Source of the DNA: Myxocyprinus asiaticus
Lineage: Eukaryota; Chordata; Actinopteri; Cypriniformes; Catostomidae
Length of the DNA: 64,000 nt
Assembly: GCF_019703515.2 (NCBI RefSeq)
Contig: NC_059373.1
Coordinates: forward strand, 20,112,281 to 20,176,280
Reading direction: 5' to 3'
Shown here: piece after piece, positions 11,573-22,950 of the stretch
How the letters are laid out: every line of letters begins with the position of its first letter
Numbering within the stretch: the first letter of the stretch is position 1
Made by a program: the position numbers and the translations under genes
Notes under the pieces: model-generated
What the model saw: only the letters and a program-made list of their open reading frames with translations
The model's database searches: none
What the model was told of the DNA's origin: nothing

Positions 11573-14500
11573 ACAATTCTGTCATCATTTACTCACCCTT
11601 GTGTCATTTCAAGCCTCATTCACCCTTCACTTTTATTTAATGGAGAAAAAAAGAGTGAATGGTGACCGACATGGTCAGTCCTTAAAATCCTGCGTAATAC
11701 ATTCTTTGGTCTACCATGGAAGAAGACCAAGTCATGTGGTTTGGACCAACACAAGGGTGAGTAAACCTAGCTACTCCCCCAGGTTGGTCAGGATGGTCTG
11801 GTTTGCTGGATTTGGGGGGGTTTGAGGCACATGCCAATTGGTCAGGCCGGTAGACCAGCTTAAACTATCCAAGACCAGCAGAACAACATTAAGGGGTTCA
11901 AAATTATTTTTCAGCAGGGTTCTTTTGGTCATGTTCTGAACTCTGGTAAAAAATTATGAGATCTGTAATATTCAATATATAGCTGGTTCAGGTGTGTTTG
12001 ATTAGGGTTAATTATTAAATTAAAGGAATATTTCACCTAAAACTGAAAATTCTCTCATCATTTATTCACTCTCATGCCATCCCAGATGTGTATGACTTTC
12101 TTTCTTCTGCAGAGCCCAAATTAAGATTTTTAGAAGAATATCTCAGCTCTGTAGGTGCATACAGTGCAAATGAATGGTGGTCAGAACTTTGAAGATCTAA
12201 AAAGCACATAAAGGCAGCATAAAAGTTATCAGTATGACTCCAGTGGTTTAATACATGTCTTTTAATAGCGATCTAATCGGTTTTGGGTAAAAACAGACCA
12301 AAATACAACTCCTTTTTCACTGTACATCTGACCATTGCAGTCTCTAGGCACAATCATGATTTCAAGCTCGAATATACTGCCTAGTGTTTGACGCATGCAC
12401 AGCGCAATGGATGGCTCTATTTTGGTCTGTTCTCACCTAAAACCAATTGGATCCCTTCAGAAGACTTGGATTAAACCACTGGAGTCATACAGATTACTTT
12501 ATGCTGCCTTTATGTGCTTTTTGGAGTGTTGGTAACCATTCACTTGCATTGTATGAACCTACAGAGCTGAGATTTTCATCTAAAAATCTTAATTTGTGTT
12601 CTGCAGAAGAAAGAATGTCATACACATCTGGGATGGAATGAGGGTGAGATGATGAGAGAATATTTGGATGAACTATTCCTTTAAATACATTTCATTTTAG
12701 GGCTGTATGAGTTGCAGTTTGCAGTCAATCTGAAAGAACCCGTCATCTTTCTCTCTCACTTTTTCTCCTCCATAGATTGGTTGCAAGGTGCTGCACTTCT
12801 TCCACATGTATATGCTGGGCTGTAACTATTTCTGGATGCTTTGTGAGGGGATTTACCTGCACACTCTCATCGTGGTGGCTGTTTTTGCAGAGGAGCAGCA
12901 TTTGCACTGGTATTATCTTCTAGGCTGGGGTGAGTTTCTGCCAGAACAACTTTCCCCTCTTGACTTGAATACAGCTCCCAGTTTTTCCTCTGCTTTCCAA
13001 TCTGTTGTCACACTCTGTGTTGTAAAATGAACACTTTCACGCTTTGTCTAGCACAGAGCGTATTATGAGCAGTTTTTATTAGCAGCTGTTTCATCAGTCT
13101 TTGCTCCATAATTTATCGGATACATTTGCTTGCGCTTATGTCCTTTTGGTCCATATACAGAGAATATTTTCGACTGCACAAACACTTGTTTAAAGACACA
13201 AAAATCATCTAATCCACAGCAGGCTTATTATACTGTAGTTTAAATTTTTTTTAATTTGTCCTTTCAATTTAATTTTCCTACTCTTGTTTTGCTAGTTTCC
13301 TTTTAGTTTTTCCAGTATGCTTAGTTTTTATTTTAATTAAAATTTTAGCATTTCAGGGCTTGCAAGTTAATGTGTTAACTGATATCATTTAAAGAAGTTT
13401 AACAGCATTCAATTTCTCAGGGCCATCTATGGCCCTATTTTAAGAGTGCTAGCATTAAGCGCAGTGTTATGCCATAAGTCGGAAGCGCAAAGTCAGTGGA
13501 CATGGCCATGAAGTTTTGGTATTTTCGTGTAATCATGCGCTAAGTCTTTGCACAAATAGGTTTGGGGAAATCGCAGATACAACGCGCAAATGGGCTGGAT
13601 TAAGTGCAATTTAATTCTGAGGTTTTCTCCGGTTATTATTCCACTGCCTGCATCCTATTATATAGTCCATTCTCTCAAGCACCAGCAATATAAACCAACA
13701 CAACACATTCATGTTCAAGTTGGTAGTGTAATTGGACTATATGCAATTAATTAGAAGAATAAATTACATTCTTTTGAGACATTAACTGCATTCTTGATGA
13801 TTGTCAGGCATATTTCTATGACAGCGACGCTTCTTTTATACGCATGGAAAATGTGATTCTTGTCAGAATTTGGATGTAGGGCTCTGTTAAAATTATAGAT
13901 TTAGAAATATAGAATTATTGATTTTTGCTTTGTCCCCCAACTGAAAATATCTTGCCCTGAATAACCAAAACTCCACCTTCCACGACAAAATAGTATTATA
14001 TCTGTATTTCAATCGGGTCAATTCTCTGAGGCCATCAGACGACATTCGGCGCTTCAGTTCTGCTTCGGCACTTTTAATATTCCCTTCCAACTCCTCGGGT
14101 TCTCGTGCTTTGGATTTTTTGGTGAATGAGGCATACTGTATGATCCAACCCCTAAGAACCGCATTAAGTGCCTCCCAAGCCACGCCCACAGAGGATACTG
14201 AGGACCAGTTAGTCTCCATATAAACATTAATTTCAGCCTTTAACATTTGTTGGAAATCAGGATTTTGAAAAAGGGATACATTAAAGTGCCAACTACAGTT
14301 GCAATCAAAATTATTCAACCCCCCCTGACCAGCAATACATTCTGGTGATGTGAATTAAAACACATCAACTAAAACCTCAGTAAACAGTCAAAGTAAGTTT
14401 TTAATACACATTTGAGTGATTTTGAGAACAAAGAGTTCAGTTTACCCAAATTTAAAAATAAAAAATCTCCACAAATGTCATGTCAAAAATATTCAACCCC

Positions 14501-17500
14501 CAAAGTCAGTCATTTGTGGAGCACCCTTTATCCTTAATAACAGCAAATAAATGTTTCAGGTAAGTGTTCTCAGGCTTCGTACACCTCTCTATTAGAATTC
14601 TTACACATTTCTCATGAGCGAAAGCTTCCAGCTCATTGACATTCTTTGGTTTCTGTGCTACCACTGCTTCCTTGAAATCCCAACAAAGGTTTGCAATGGG
14701 ATTTTAATGATGGACTGAAAGGGCCATTTAAGGACATTCCACGACCTATCCCTGAGCCAGATTTTGGACAACTTGGATGTATCCTTGGTGTTATTGTCTT
14801 GCTGGAAAGTCCAGTGATCACTGAGCTTCAATTTACACACTGAAGGCATCACATTTTTCATGCCAAAATGGCCTGATACCTGAAAGAATCCATGGTGTCA
14901 GTCACATAGTCAGGATAGCCGTTTCTTGCAGCCGCAAAACACCCCCATAACAGGACTGACCCACCTCCATGCTTGACTGTGGGGATGGTGTCATTCTTGT
15001 CATCACCTTGTCATCTTACTCCAGACGTACTGCTGACCCATGGGTCTAAAACTCATTTTCAGTTTAGTGTCATACGTCTGTAAAACCTTCTTCCAGGACC
15101 AGCACAAAAAATTTTTTTTTACCATATCTCGGCCTTCCTCTTGCTCAGGAATTCCAACAATTCGGATGTTGTTTAGCCGGTTACTATTCTCCAAATCCTC
15201 CAGTTTTTTCCAAATGCGTTCCAAGGCTATCTTGGTCGCTATCGGATTAGCAGCTAATTCCCTCTCCTATGACTCCAGATAATCGATCCGTCTCTCGACA
15301 TCCCCGATTCTTGTAACCAAATCAGAGAATTTCATCTCCATCGCCATAATCAATCAACGTATTACAGCAAGGTCCTCCAGGTCTGCTACGACTTTCGCCA
15401 GCATTACAGACATGCTCACCAGTTCCCGTTGAATTTCTTCCACCACACCGTCCAAACCGAGTCCCTGGTCTGCAACCCTGTCTGAGGTATCAGCTTGAGC
15501 ACACAAGTATCTTTTAATATCTCCAGAGCCCGAGGATTTTGAATTCTTTGACATGTTGACTTCTTAGAACAGTTATGTTGCAGGGTGTATCAAATATCAC
15601 CGGTTTTTAAAAAGGCTTTTAAAAAGAATTAAAAACTAGCAAAGTGCGCAGACCTCATTGTTCACATGTCCGACCCTCGCATGGCGCCACGTGACTGTCG
15701 AATGTAAGTATTATTACAGTAGTACTACTGACACACACAGTAGTGGTCGACCGATATATCGTCAAGGCGTTAAGATGGCTACAACTCTGATCGTCAGGGA
15801 CATAATTTGATGTTCCACTATATTTTCAAAGTTTGGACAACTTTATTACCACCTGCTGGTGGATCTCCAAACTGCAAATGCAGGAACTGAGTTTAAACTT
15901 CGCTAAGTTAAGAAGCAGTTTTCAAACTACCTATTTTTCAGGAAAATAGCAAATTGCACTTTGCGCCACTACCTTACCATACAATACACCCACAGTTTGC
16001 ACGCATACACCCACAATCGGAGTGTACCCACAGTAGTTGCATTTTCATGTTTAAAGGAATATTCCTGGTTCAACAGAAATTAAACTCAATCAACAGCATT
16101 TGTGGCATAATGTTGATTACTACAAAAAATAATTTAGATTTGTCCTTCCTTTTCTTAAAAAAAAAGCAAAAATTACAGTACAGAGGTTACAGTGAGGCAC
16201 AATAATTTGTCATATATATTAAAAAAATAATTATAATTGAAATAAAGCACTGAAATTAAAATAACTTTGTAAAATCATCGCTTTTTTATCATCTGTCATG
16301 TCAACACTCCCCTTCCAAAATTACAAATCAGCAACTTAGGTATCATCTAGAATTCAGAGTTTCCACTGGTAAATATGACTTTGCTTAGTCATTTATGTGC
16401 TCGGAACTTGTAATTATGATATTTCTCTACTTGAAGGCTGCATAAATCCTCATCCTACTATACTGTTCTTTATAGTGACAGCTTTTTTACGATGGTTTAT
16501 TGAAGGTCATGCCCTAACTGTCTTGTTTTGCCTGTTCTGTGTAAATGATGACAGGGATTAGAGACTATGCTGATAAGTGGACTAAAGGTCTTTAAATAGT
16601 GGACCATTATTAAAGATTGCGTGATAACCTTGTGCAGTATCTGTCATTCATCCCCAAAGGGAGAGACGACAACACTTAGCCATCTGCAGCAAACCTGTCA
16701 ATATGCCTTCTGGCTTTTCAAGCTGACCTAAATATATTCAATGCCACCTTGGGGTACATTTTCTAAACACTCTCCCTGTCTTCCATTGGTTGGCCAAACA
16801 GATAGTCCCGCACCAAACTCATGCAATTGATTGTGCTAATGTTGCTGTGCAGGGCTGGTCGGCTTTTTGGGGGAAATTAATCTACGAATGTCTTACTTAT
16901 AGTTGTCTTAGCATATTAGGCTGAGACAGGAGAAAGTATTTAAACATCGAACCCACCCACACACATTAGCTTTACAGTAAATCAAGACACAGTGTTATTG
17001 TTCATTTTGCATTAGTTTTATTATAAAAAAATAGAGAGATTGTGTTTGACTGATGTCTCAATTGTCCTTTCAACAGGCTTCCCCTTGGTGCCTGCATCAA
17101 TCCATGCTGTGGCGAGGAAAAAATACTTTGATGACAAGTGAGTTATGTTCATTACTCTTTAGCAGTAAATACAGTAGACATGCAAGGTTCAGTGGACAGA
17201 GGCCCTGACATGAGATTTATTGTGTTTTTCCACTAGCTGCTGGATGAGTGTGGAGACCCACCTGCTCTATGTGGTTCATGGCCCCATTATGGCAGCTTTA
17301 TTAGTGAGTCAATCATTTTTATGCTCCAAATATCTATTATATTGAGTTTTGCATACTGTACCGTATATTCACACTATGAATATATTTGATTTGCTCTGAA
17401 CAATTGTTTTATTTTTCAGTATTCATATAATTATCATATTAGTGTCCAACCTTTTTAAATAATAATAAAGTCATGTAAAAAAAAATACTAATAATTAATT

Positions 17501-20500
17501 CCACAGTTTTCTAAATTAAAGTGTCTAATATAGAAGCAGTATTTCAGGTTTTGAATAATCTGTTTTTAACAATGAAAAAATATTTTTACTTAATGTAATG
17601 GAAAAATTTTATTTCACTGTTTTGTTCTCAGTGGAAAAAATAATGAAAATTAGCCTCATTAGACTGTGTGTGATTTTTGGTTAAAATTGGATTACCACAT
17701 CAATGACTTAACAGCTAATCAAGCGTTTTATGTTAACTCTGTGTGAAATTAAAATCTAAGTAGTGCATTTTAGTTAAGGACTATTTGCTAAAAATCTGAG
17801 CTAATTCTTAATTTTTAAAATGTTCTACTGCAGGTCAATCTGTTCTTTCTGTTGAACATTGTGCGGGTTTTGGTAACAAAGCTGAGAGATACGCACCGAG
17901 CTGAGTCTAACATGTATATGAAGGCTGTGAGGGCCACCCTCATTCTTGTGCCCTTATTGGGCATTCAGTTTGTTATCTTCCCATGGCGGCCGGAGAACCG
18001 GCTGGCAGGAGAGATATACGACTACATCATGCACATATTAATGCATTACCAGGTAAGCCCAAGTGATTAACCCTTCTTACATGTGGAAAAGAAGATACAA
18101 TTATGACATTAATGCCTCCATATTTACTTTTTTCAAGGGATTGCTGGTGGCAACAATATTCTGCTTTTTCAATGGAGAGGTAAGTATATTGGGGTTTAAT
18201 ACATTCACATACAATTACAATTTGTTTGTATTATTAGCACCATGATTAAAAAAACAAAAAACAATATAAGAATACACAACAAAGATAAATATGTGTAGGA
18301 AAGATCTGAATCTAAATTGGGCTTATGTGAATACCTCTGCTTGTTAATAACATACTGTACATTTACAGCACTTTAGATCAGTCTAAAGTAAAAAAAAGAT
18401 ATGAAATTTACAAAAATAAAATAGCATTCATTTATAAAACTAGCATTAATGATGAGGTTAACAGAGTAATTTGATTCATCAGGGCAATGTTTAAAATTGT
18501 TTATGGACAATGCAACCCAATCTCATGAAAATTCATACATATTTTATGGGTTGGCTATTTTGTATGATTTCATATGGTTTCGTTCATATAAATTCATACG
18601 ATTTCATCTCGTGCAAATGCCCGGATGTCTAATGCAGCAGTAATCGCTAGTTTCACGCACAAGGTGTTAAGGACATGCTTATTAATATTATGCCTTTACC
18701 CAAACCCCTTATCTGAACCTAACTGATCAGTAGAGTGTATAATCATGATAGGAAGCTGTTGTGTGTGACAGAAGCAAGTAATTGTCGCATTTTAGAGTGC
18801 AGTCGTACGATATCATACAAATTAGCCAAATGTAGAAAAGTTGTACGAATCCTTAAGATTTCGCCGTGAGAGTGTGTTGCACAATGACATTTTAGCATTA
18901 TAAAAGTTTGAATTCCACAGTAACTTTTGTCAAGACGTTTTGTCAAAACACCATGGTGTTGGTGGTGGATGAGTTTCTGGGTGAATACCTGGCCATCTTG
19001 TGTAAGAGACACATTGATTGAGAAATGGTCGATGTCACTTTACTCCACGCTCTGTCATGAATCATGCATTACATGTCTGTTGACTTGCACTGCTTGAAGA
19101 CAACTGCCGAGAATTACAGGGAGTGACAGTACAGTTAACATAACCATGTAACTACATGCAATCCAATCGATCAACTAACTTGAAGTGACTATGGAGAAGT
19201 TTCTTACTTGCCGTGCATTTTCACTTTTACCGAACGCCACCATTTAAAAGCCAGACTCATTCAATGTGTGAGAGAGTACGAAACTTTAAAGCAGCAATAA
19301 GTACTGGCAAGCCTGTCAAAATTCATTTACCAGACTTGAGGAAAACAGAGTTGGAGCACTTATGCATGACAAAACCAAGACAATGAAGATACAGTTGCAT
19401 TAGAATACTCAGCATGAGGTTGCTGGCACAAACCTGAATGGAATGAATTAGCAGCTTTCATCAGTCTATGTGAAAGTCATGTTTTAAACATGCTGAATTA
19501 TTTCTGGGCCTGGAAAATAGGTCAATTATTAGCTTATGCATGATCAGCCAGCTCGCGTCAGCATCAGTGTGTGTCTCCAAACTATTTGGATGTGTCCTAA
19601 ACACAGATCCTGTTTCAGGACGATAATAGGTGCACTGATACAGAATAATATTTGCTTTGTGGTTGTGTTTGTTTACCTCAGCCTAATGATTTGTTCTGGA
19701 CTCTAATGTCCCACCCTTGTGCCCCCATCTCCTCTAAATCTGTGCCTGATCCAATATCCCTCTTTGTTCTGTGTTAAAAATACCCAGAACGGTATTTGCC
19801 ACATCAAACTCAGTTCTTTTATTTAATGAAGTTTTGTGCTAGGAGTCTGTTTTAGAGGTGTTTCAGGGACTTGTTTAGACCAAAATAAACCAGCTAATAC
19901 CAGCCTTTGTTTCCAGCAGGGAAGATATAAAAAGACAAATATTTATAATAAAATATATAATAAGATAGATAAGATATACTGTTTATAAAAAGAATTATAC
20001 AATATGTAAATCACATTTTCCTCAAATCCATCAAATATTATTTAAAATATACAAATATACAATATGTAAAGCTGTTTTTCACGTTGCAATTTAGACACCC
20101 CAGTAGGTGATTGCAGTTTATTTTGACATTGTTATATTGGCTTGACAAAGTCAGAGTTTTGTTAGAGGTTTTCCAAAATCCCTAAACCAAGATACAAATA
20201 TTCTGACTGTAACTTGTCCTAGAGCTTTCAAGCTACATCCACCAAATTTGGCACAGTCCTTCAGACTGTGACTCAGGTAACTATATATTTTCTAACTGAT
20301 CATACAAACATTTCCCTTAGCAGATGATTCAAAATCCCCAAAATCTCATAGATTTACATTTACGGAATCTATCTAGTAATCCTGCGATCTACATTATCAG
20401 TCACACAAGGCTTAATCAAGCCAACATCCAAGGTTGTCTTAACAAACTTTACCTAACTAGCTCAATTATGCAGAGTCACTCTTCTAACGTTTACATGACA

Positions 20501-20735
20501 TGTCCCATCACAGGTCCAGGCAGCTTTGAAAAGGCAGTGGATGCAATACAAAGCCCAGTGGGGCCAGCGGAGACGCGAGCACTGCTCCATGCGTTCCACC
20601 TCATACACCGCCACCTCCATCACTGAGGTGCCTGCTTTCATGTACCACCATGACTGCAACAGCGAACACTTAAATGGTAAACAAACCGAAGACTCAGAGC
20701 TAGTGGCCCTCAAGACTAGTGAGACATATGCCTGA
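8790..20735 (+). CDS. calcr: calcitonin receptor, 3' seven coding exons (partial gene)
   Basis: Class B (secretin-family) G-protein-coupled receptor of the plasma membrane, normally binding calcitonin or, with RAMP partners, amylin. Coding exons read here: 8790-8916, 12776-12929, 17077-17137, 17237-17303, 17834-18052, 18138-18179, 20514-20735. All introns are GT-AG and the phases join without a frame break, giving about 296 residues from the first intracellular loop to the stop. The extracellular hormone-binding domain and TM1 lie upstream of the window. Landmarks: CEGIYLHT in TM3, GWGFP in TM4, the ECL2 Cys-Trp pair, PLLG in TM6, FFNGE at the end of TM7, and KRQW in helix 8. Segments such as [20 protein letters not shown] and LGIQFV look more like CALCR than CALCRL. 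The tail with SEHLNGK looks more like CALCRL. Convergence with vps50 favours calcr. The alternative is a calcrl-type paralogue. Confidence 0.9.
8981..9435 (-). repeat. tRNA-derived SINE in calcr intron, with 16-bp target duplication
   Basis: Read on the - strand from 9435: a tRNA-like head with A box (TATCTCAGCGAG) and B box (AGTTCGAATCC), then a long body and an A-rich 3' tail, seen on + as T-rich sequence from 8981. The perfect flanking duplication CAGTTTTACATTTATT is at 8965-8980 and 9436-9451. A second copy of the family is at 49648-50090. Confidence 0.88.
9452..12019. other. calcr intron, mostly unassigned
   Basis: Non-coding. Holds a (CA)14 microsatellite at 11541-11568 and, just after it, a fragment resembling the end of the palindromic TTAA family (CATCATTTACTCACCC). 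A stretch around 9850-10080 resembles dispersed fish repeats by eye only. Confidence 0.45.
11541..11568. repeat. (CA)n microsatellite
   Basis: Fourteen CA units in a calcr intron. Confidence 0.95.
12020..12684. repeat. palindromic TTAA-flanked MITE (Angel-like), copy 1
   Basis: Starts TTAAAGGAATATTTCACC and ends AACTATTCCTTTAA. The two halves are inverted repeats meeting near 12385-12400: CATCCCAGATGTGTATGAC near 12080 against GTCATACACATCTGGGATGG near 12620. It can fold into one long hairpin. TTAA at both ends fits piggyBac-type insertion. The name Angel is from memory of a teleost fold-back family. Confidence 0.75.
12776..12929 (+). CDS. calcr: calcr exon: TM3, intracellular loop 2, start of TM4
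   Basis: Acceptor catag ends at 12775. The exon is phase 0 at its start and ends one base into a Gly codon before GTGAGT. It encodes IGCK, whose Cys pairs with the ECL2 Cys in this family, then TM3 with [15 protein letters not shown], the loop AEEQHLHW, and the first part of TM4 (LLGWG). A palindromic TTAA element ends 91 bp upstream of the acceptor. Confidence 0.95.
13425..13650. repeat. possible MITE
   Basis: Begins GGCCCTATTTTAAGAGTGCT and contains AAGCGCAGTG and GCGCTAAG motifs, resembling a dispersed fish MITE from memory. Ends not defined. Confidence 0.3.
13915..15700 (-). mobile_element. L1-type LINE remnant, interrupted
   Basis: On the - strand, ORF1 begins near 15554 ([17 protein letters not shown]) and continues in another frame with [20 protein letters not shown], the conserved RNA-binding part of L1 ORF1. 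ORF2 sequence from the stretch between endonuclease and reverse transcriptase is at about 14290-13925 ([36 protein letters not shown]). The end of ORF1 and the endonuclease region are missing, replaced by a Tc1 fragment. The reverse transcriptase is also absent. Confidence 0.75.
14296..15110 (-). mobile_element. Tc1/mariner remnant inside the L1
   Basis: Left terminus CAGTTGCAATCAAAATTATT follows TA at 14294-14295. Degenerate transposase sequence can be followed on the - strand (for example the complement of CATGCTTGACTGTGGGGATG). No matching right inverted repeat was found, so the end towards 15110 is truncated where L1 ORF1 sequence resumes. Confidence 0.6.
17077..17137 (+). CDS. calcr: calcr exon: TM4 end and extracellular loop 2
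   Basis: Acceptor caacag ends at 17076 after a pyrimidine-rich stretch. The exon reads [19 protein letters not shown] and ends two bases into an Asn codon before GTGAGT. It completes the GWGFP motif of TM4. The next intron is only 99 bp. Confidence 0.92.
17237..17303 (+). CDS. calcr: calcr exon: extracellular loop 2 Cys-Trp and TM5
   Basis: Acceptor ccactag ends at 17236. The exon completes the Asn codon and reads [20 protein letters not shown] with two leucines after it, ending in frame before GTGAGT. It contains the conserved ECL2 cysteine followed by Trp, then the first half of TM5. The downstream intron is 530 bp. Confidence 0.92.
17834..18052 (+). CDS. calcr: calcr exon: TM5 end, intracellular loop 3, TM6, extracellular loop 3, TM7 start
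   Basis: Acceptor ctgcag ends at 17833 and donor GTAAGC starts at 18053; the exon is 73 whole codons. It encodes [17 protein letters not shown] (TM5 into loop 3), the basic loop [20 protein letters not shown]6 with [16 protein letters not shown], then loop 3 outside and the beginning of TM7 ([12 protein letters not shown]). Only an 85-bp intron separates it from the next exon. Confidence 0.95.
18138..18179 (+). CDS. calcr: calcr micro-exon: TM7
   Basis: A 42-bp exon of 14 codons, [14 protein letters not shown], bounded by ttcaag and GTAAGT. A small in-frame exon for the end of TM7 is typical of this receptor family. Skipping it would keep the frame but remove most of TM7. Confidence 0.93.
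18511..18881. repeat. MITE in calcr intron
   Basis: Imperfect inverted ends: TGCAACCCAATCTCATG at 18511 and CGTGAGAGTGTGTTGCA ending at 18881, with TTCATACGATTTCAT-like motifs on the left and GTACGA on the right. No protein is encoded. Confidence 0.45.
18882..20513. other. calcr intron, nothing recognised
   Basis: AT-rich, ending in the acceptor of the last coding exon. Confidence 0.5.
20514..20735 (+). CDS. calcr: calcr last coding exon: helix 8 and cytoplasmic tail
   Basis: Acceptor atcacag ends at 20513. The exon encodes [16 protein letters not shown] (helix 8), a basic RRR-E-H-C stretch, a Ser/Thr-rich segment ([13 protein letters not shown]) suited to phosphorylation, then [13 protein letters not shown] and an acidic tail, with stop TGA at 20733-20735. 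KRQW resembles calcitonin receptor; SEHLNGK resembles the calcitonin receptor-like receptor tail. There are 74 codons including the stop. Confidence 0.93.
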   Translation, partial: VQAALKRQWMQYKAQWGQRRREHCSMRSTSYTATSITEVPAFMYHHDCNSEHLNGKQTEDSELVALKTSETYA

Positions 20736-21000
20736 AAGGCTTGAACATTAGAAAGACAGTTCCTAGAAAGAAGAGATTAAATAAAACTGGAGAATGGAGA
20801 CTCTGTTACGATGAAGCAACTTTGACTGAGCATTCACAAACTCCTACACCTCAGACAGCACTTAATAAACAACAGAACATAAAAGCCTGTGTCTTGGAAC
20901 CACCAATCCTGTTGAGGGATTACTCAGTGCTTTGTTTATCTTTGCTACAATTCTGCTTCTGCGAGTTGAGACTAAAAGAAAAAAAACTATAGACAGGGCG
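20736..21000 (+). other. calcr: probable proximal part of the calcr 3' UTR
   Basis: Follows the calcr stop directly. Two AATAAA hexamers are visible at 20780-20785 and 20864-20869, but the real cleavage site cannot be told from sequence and the UTR may extend further. Confidence 0.35.
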
Positions 21001-21493
21001 CTTTAAAAAAAAGAAAGAAAAAAAAAAAAGAAAGTCATATAAAGCTGCTAGTTTCAGGCCCTACTCACGTCCTTTTTGGCGTAGTGGCCGCAAATAATGA
21101 ACGTTTCTTTGCAGAAACCAAAGGGTTGGATTGTGGGATTGTGAGTGTTTTCTAAAGCTCCTGGGAGATGATTCTCATGAGGACAGACAACACAATCTGT
21201 TGCTGAACAAAGGAAAGATCTTCTGTGCCTGAATCCTGTTCATTCTCTGGTTGGTTAAACGTCAAAATGTCAAAGGAGGTTACAGAGATCTGTCTGATGG
21301 CCACTTTGCAATTGAAAATAGCTTTTAATCTGTCTTGCGAGATTCCTGACTGTGTTATTGTTTTTGCAGCTGTACTTTTTTTTGCCTTGTCTTTGTTGCA
21401 AAAGGGGGTGTGGAGAAAAAAGATGAACAAAATGGACAAAACAAGAGTGATTTAAAGTGGATTCATAGACCTTTGCATAACAAACATATTCTG

Positions 21494-21497
<4 letters not shown>

Positions 21498-21532
<35 letters not shown>
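21498..21532. repeat. (TA)n microsatellite
   Basis: About 17 TA units downstream of calcr. Confidence 0.95.
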
Positions 21533-21535
<3 letters not shown>

Positions 21536-22599
21536 AGATGGAAGTATAATTAAGAACCTTCTACATTTTGTCTGGAGGCATCATTTTTAATGTTTTGGAG
21601 TGCCATTTTACCAATAAGTACATTTCCCTTTGGGCAACCAAAATCCATCGATGAATGTGGAAAATCTAGTTAATCCGTTCAGTTGAGGGTTTTCAGTCAG
21701 TAATTCTTTATTAATTTGCCTTTATTTTGCACCAAAATACTTGTGGGACTGACCGACTCGGTTTCATGACATTATCGATCGTAATAATTACAAAAACGTA
21801 CAAAAACGTGCAACTTTTACTCCCATAGAGAAAAATTCATCAATAATGTTATAACGATTTTTTTTTTTAACGTTTAACCCCTAACCCAACCCAAACCTAA
21901 CCTAACAATAAAGTCTAACTGCTTACCCAAACTTAACCATTATTTTATTAGTAAAATAACTTCTGACCTCAGAAGAAAGATATGACCTTGTCTCATAAAA
22001 TGACGTTATACTACATTTTTCAAACTGACTTTTACGTGCTGCGTTCTGTCTTTCGCTGCAGTTTCCTGGTAAAATGAACACTAGAGGCGCTTGGAAACGG
22101 CTGATTATGACTTTATAAACACTTTATAAATAGTTTTTTGCACTATTACTCACACACTGCTATGTTATGAGATCAAAACACTTTTACTCTAACACATCAT
22201 TTGAAAAATGCTTTTATTATAGACACACCTACATTTACACACTTATTCCAAAGTGATTAGCTTCCACGGTAGTTCAACTGATGGAGTGTCGGAAGACCTT
22301 GGTTCTAAACCAGACAAACACGCATGCTGACACGCGACATGAAAGTGTCAGAAGCGACTTCATAAAAGTGCTTTTCATTTCTCATTTTGTTTTTGGACAC
22401 TGTCAGTTAGGTTTAGGTTAAAGTTTTAGGTTAAGGAGGTACATTTTAAAACCTCCATCTAATATTCAGCTTAAAACCTTGTCTGATTACAACACCATTT
22501 CACTCACTTATCGTGCCCCCATTGAACATTTCATTTTAGCACTCCCTGCTGGACATTTCACTGGGAAATGTGTTTTAAAGCATGTAATTTCGTTTTTTG

Positions 22600-22950
22600 C
22601 AAAAATGTTTCCATGGTCACTTAATGTTCATGAGACCAGGCTGGAAAGAAAACATCAGGTTGGAACAAGACGAGGGAAGCATGTTACAGTTTATTGACAT
22701 CAGTCATTTGTATTGCATAAATATGGAATGAGTAACCAACTTTGTTCACTGACATTTCCTTTCATAAAATAAAGTGTTGGATTGGAGGCTAGCTAATATT
22801 TGACACCGGTTCACCTGTTATATCAATTTGAAATTCTTGTTTGTTGACTGGTTGTTCTCTATGGGAATAAAAGGCGTACCTTTTCGTACAAGCCAAGTCA
22901 TACAATAATTTAAGATTTCACCACAAGTTATTACGAGTTGTCATGAGACT
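22600..22950 (+). repeat. dispersed repeat, copy in + orientation
   Basis: Matches 38090-38400 in inverted orientation. Shared landmarks are GGAATGAGTAACCAA, GGAGGCTAGCTAA, GTTGACTGGTTG-TCTCTATGGGA and CGTACAAGCCAAGTC. No ORF and no clear terminal repeats. Confidence 0.6.

Larger units (their letters stand above)
12930..17076. other. calcr intron with L1, Tc1 and MITE remnants
   Basis: Non-coding for the host. A repeat-like stretch with GCGCTAAG/TTAAGCGC motifs lies at about 13430-13640. The L1 and Tc1 remnants are listed separately. 15700-17076 holds nothing recognised. Confidence 0.45.

Noticed and set aside
8917..20513. Intronic microRNAs known from mammalian CALCR (miR-489/653)
   Set aside because: No matching mature sequence was seen; in mammals they lie in a more 5' intron, which would be outside the window.
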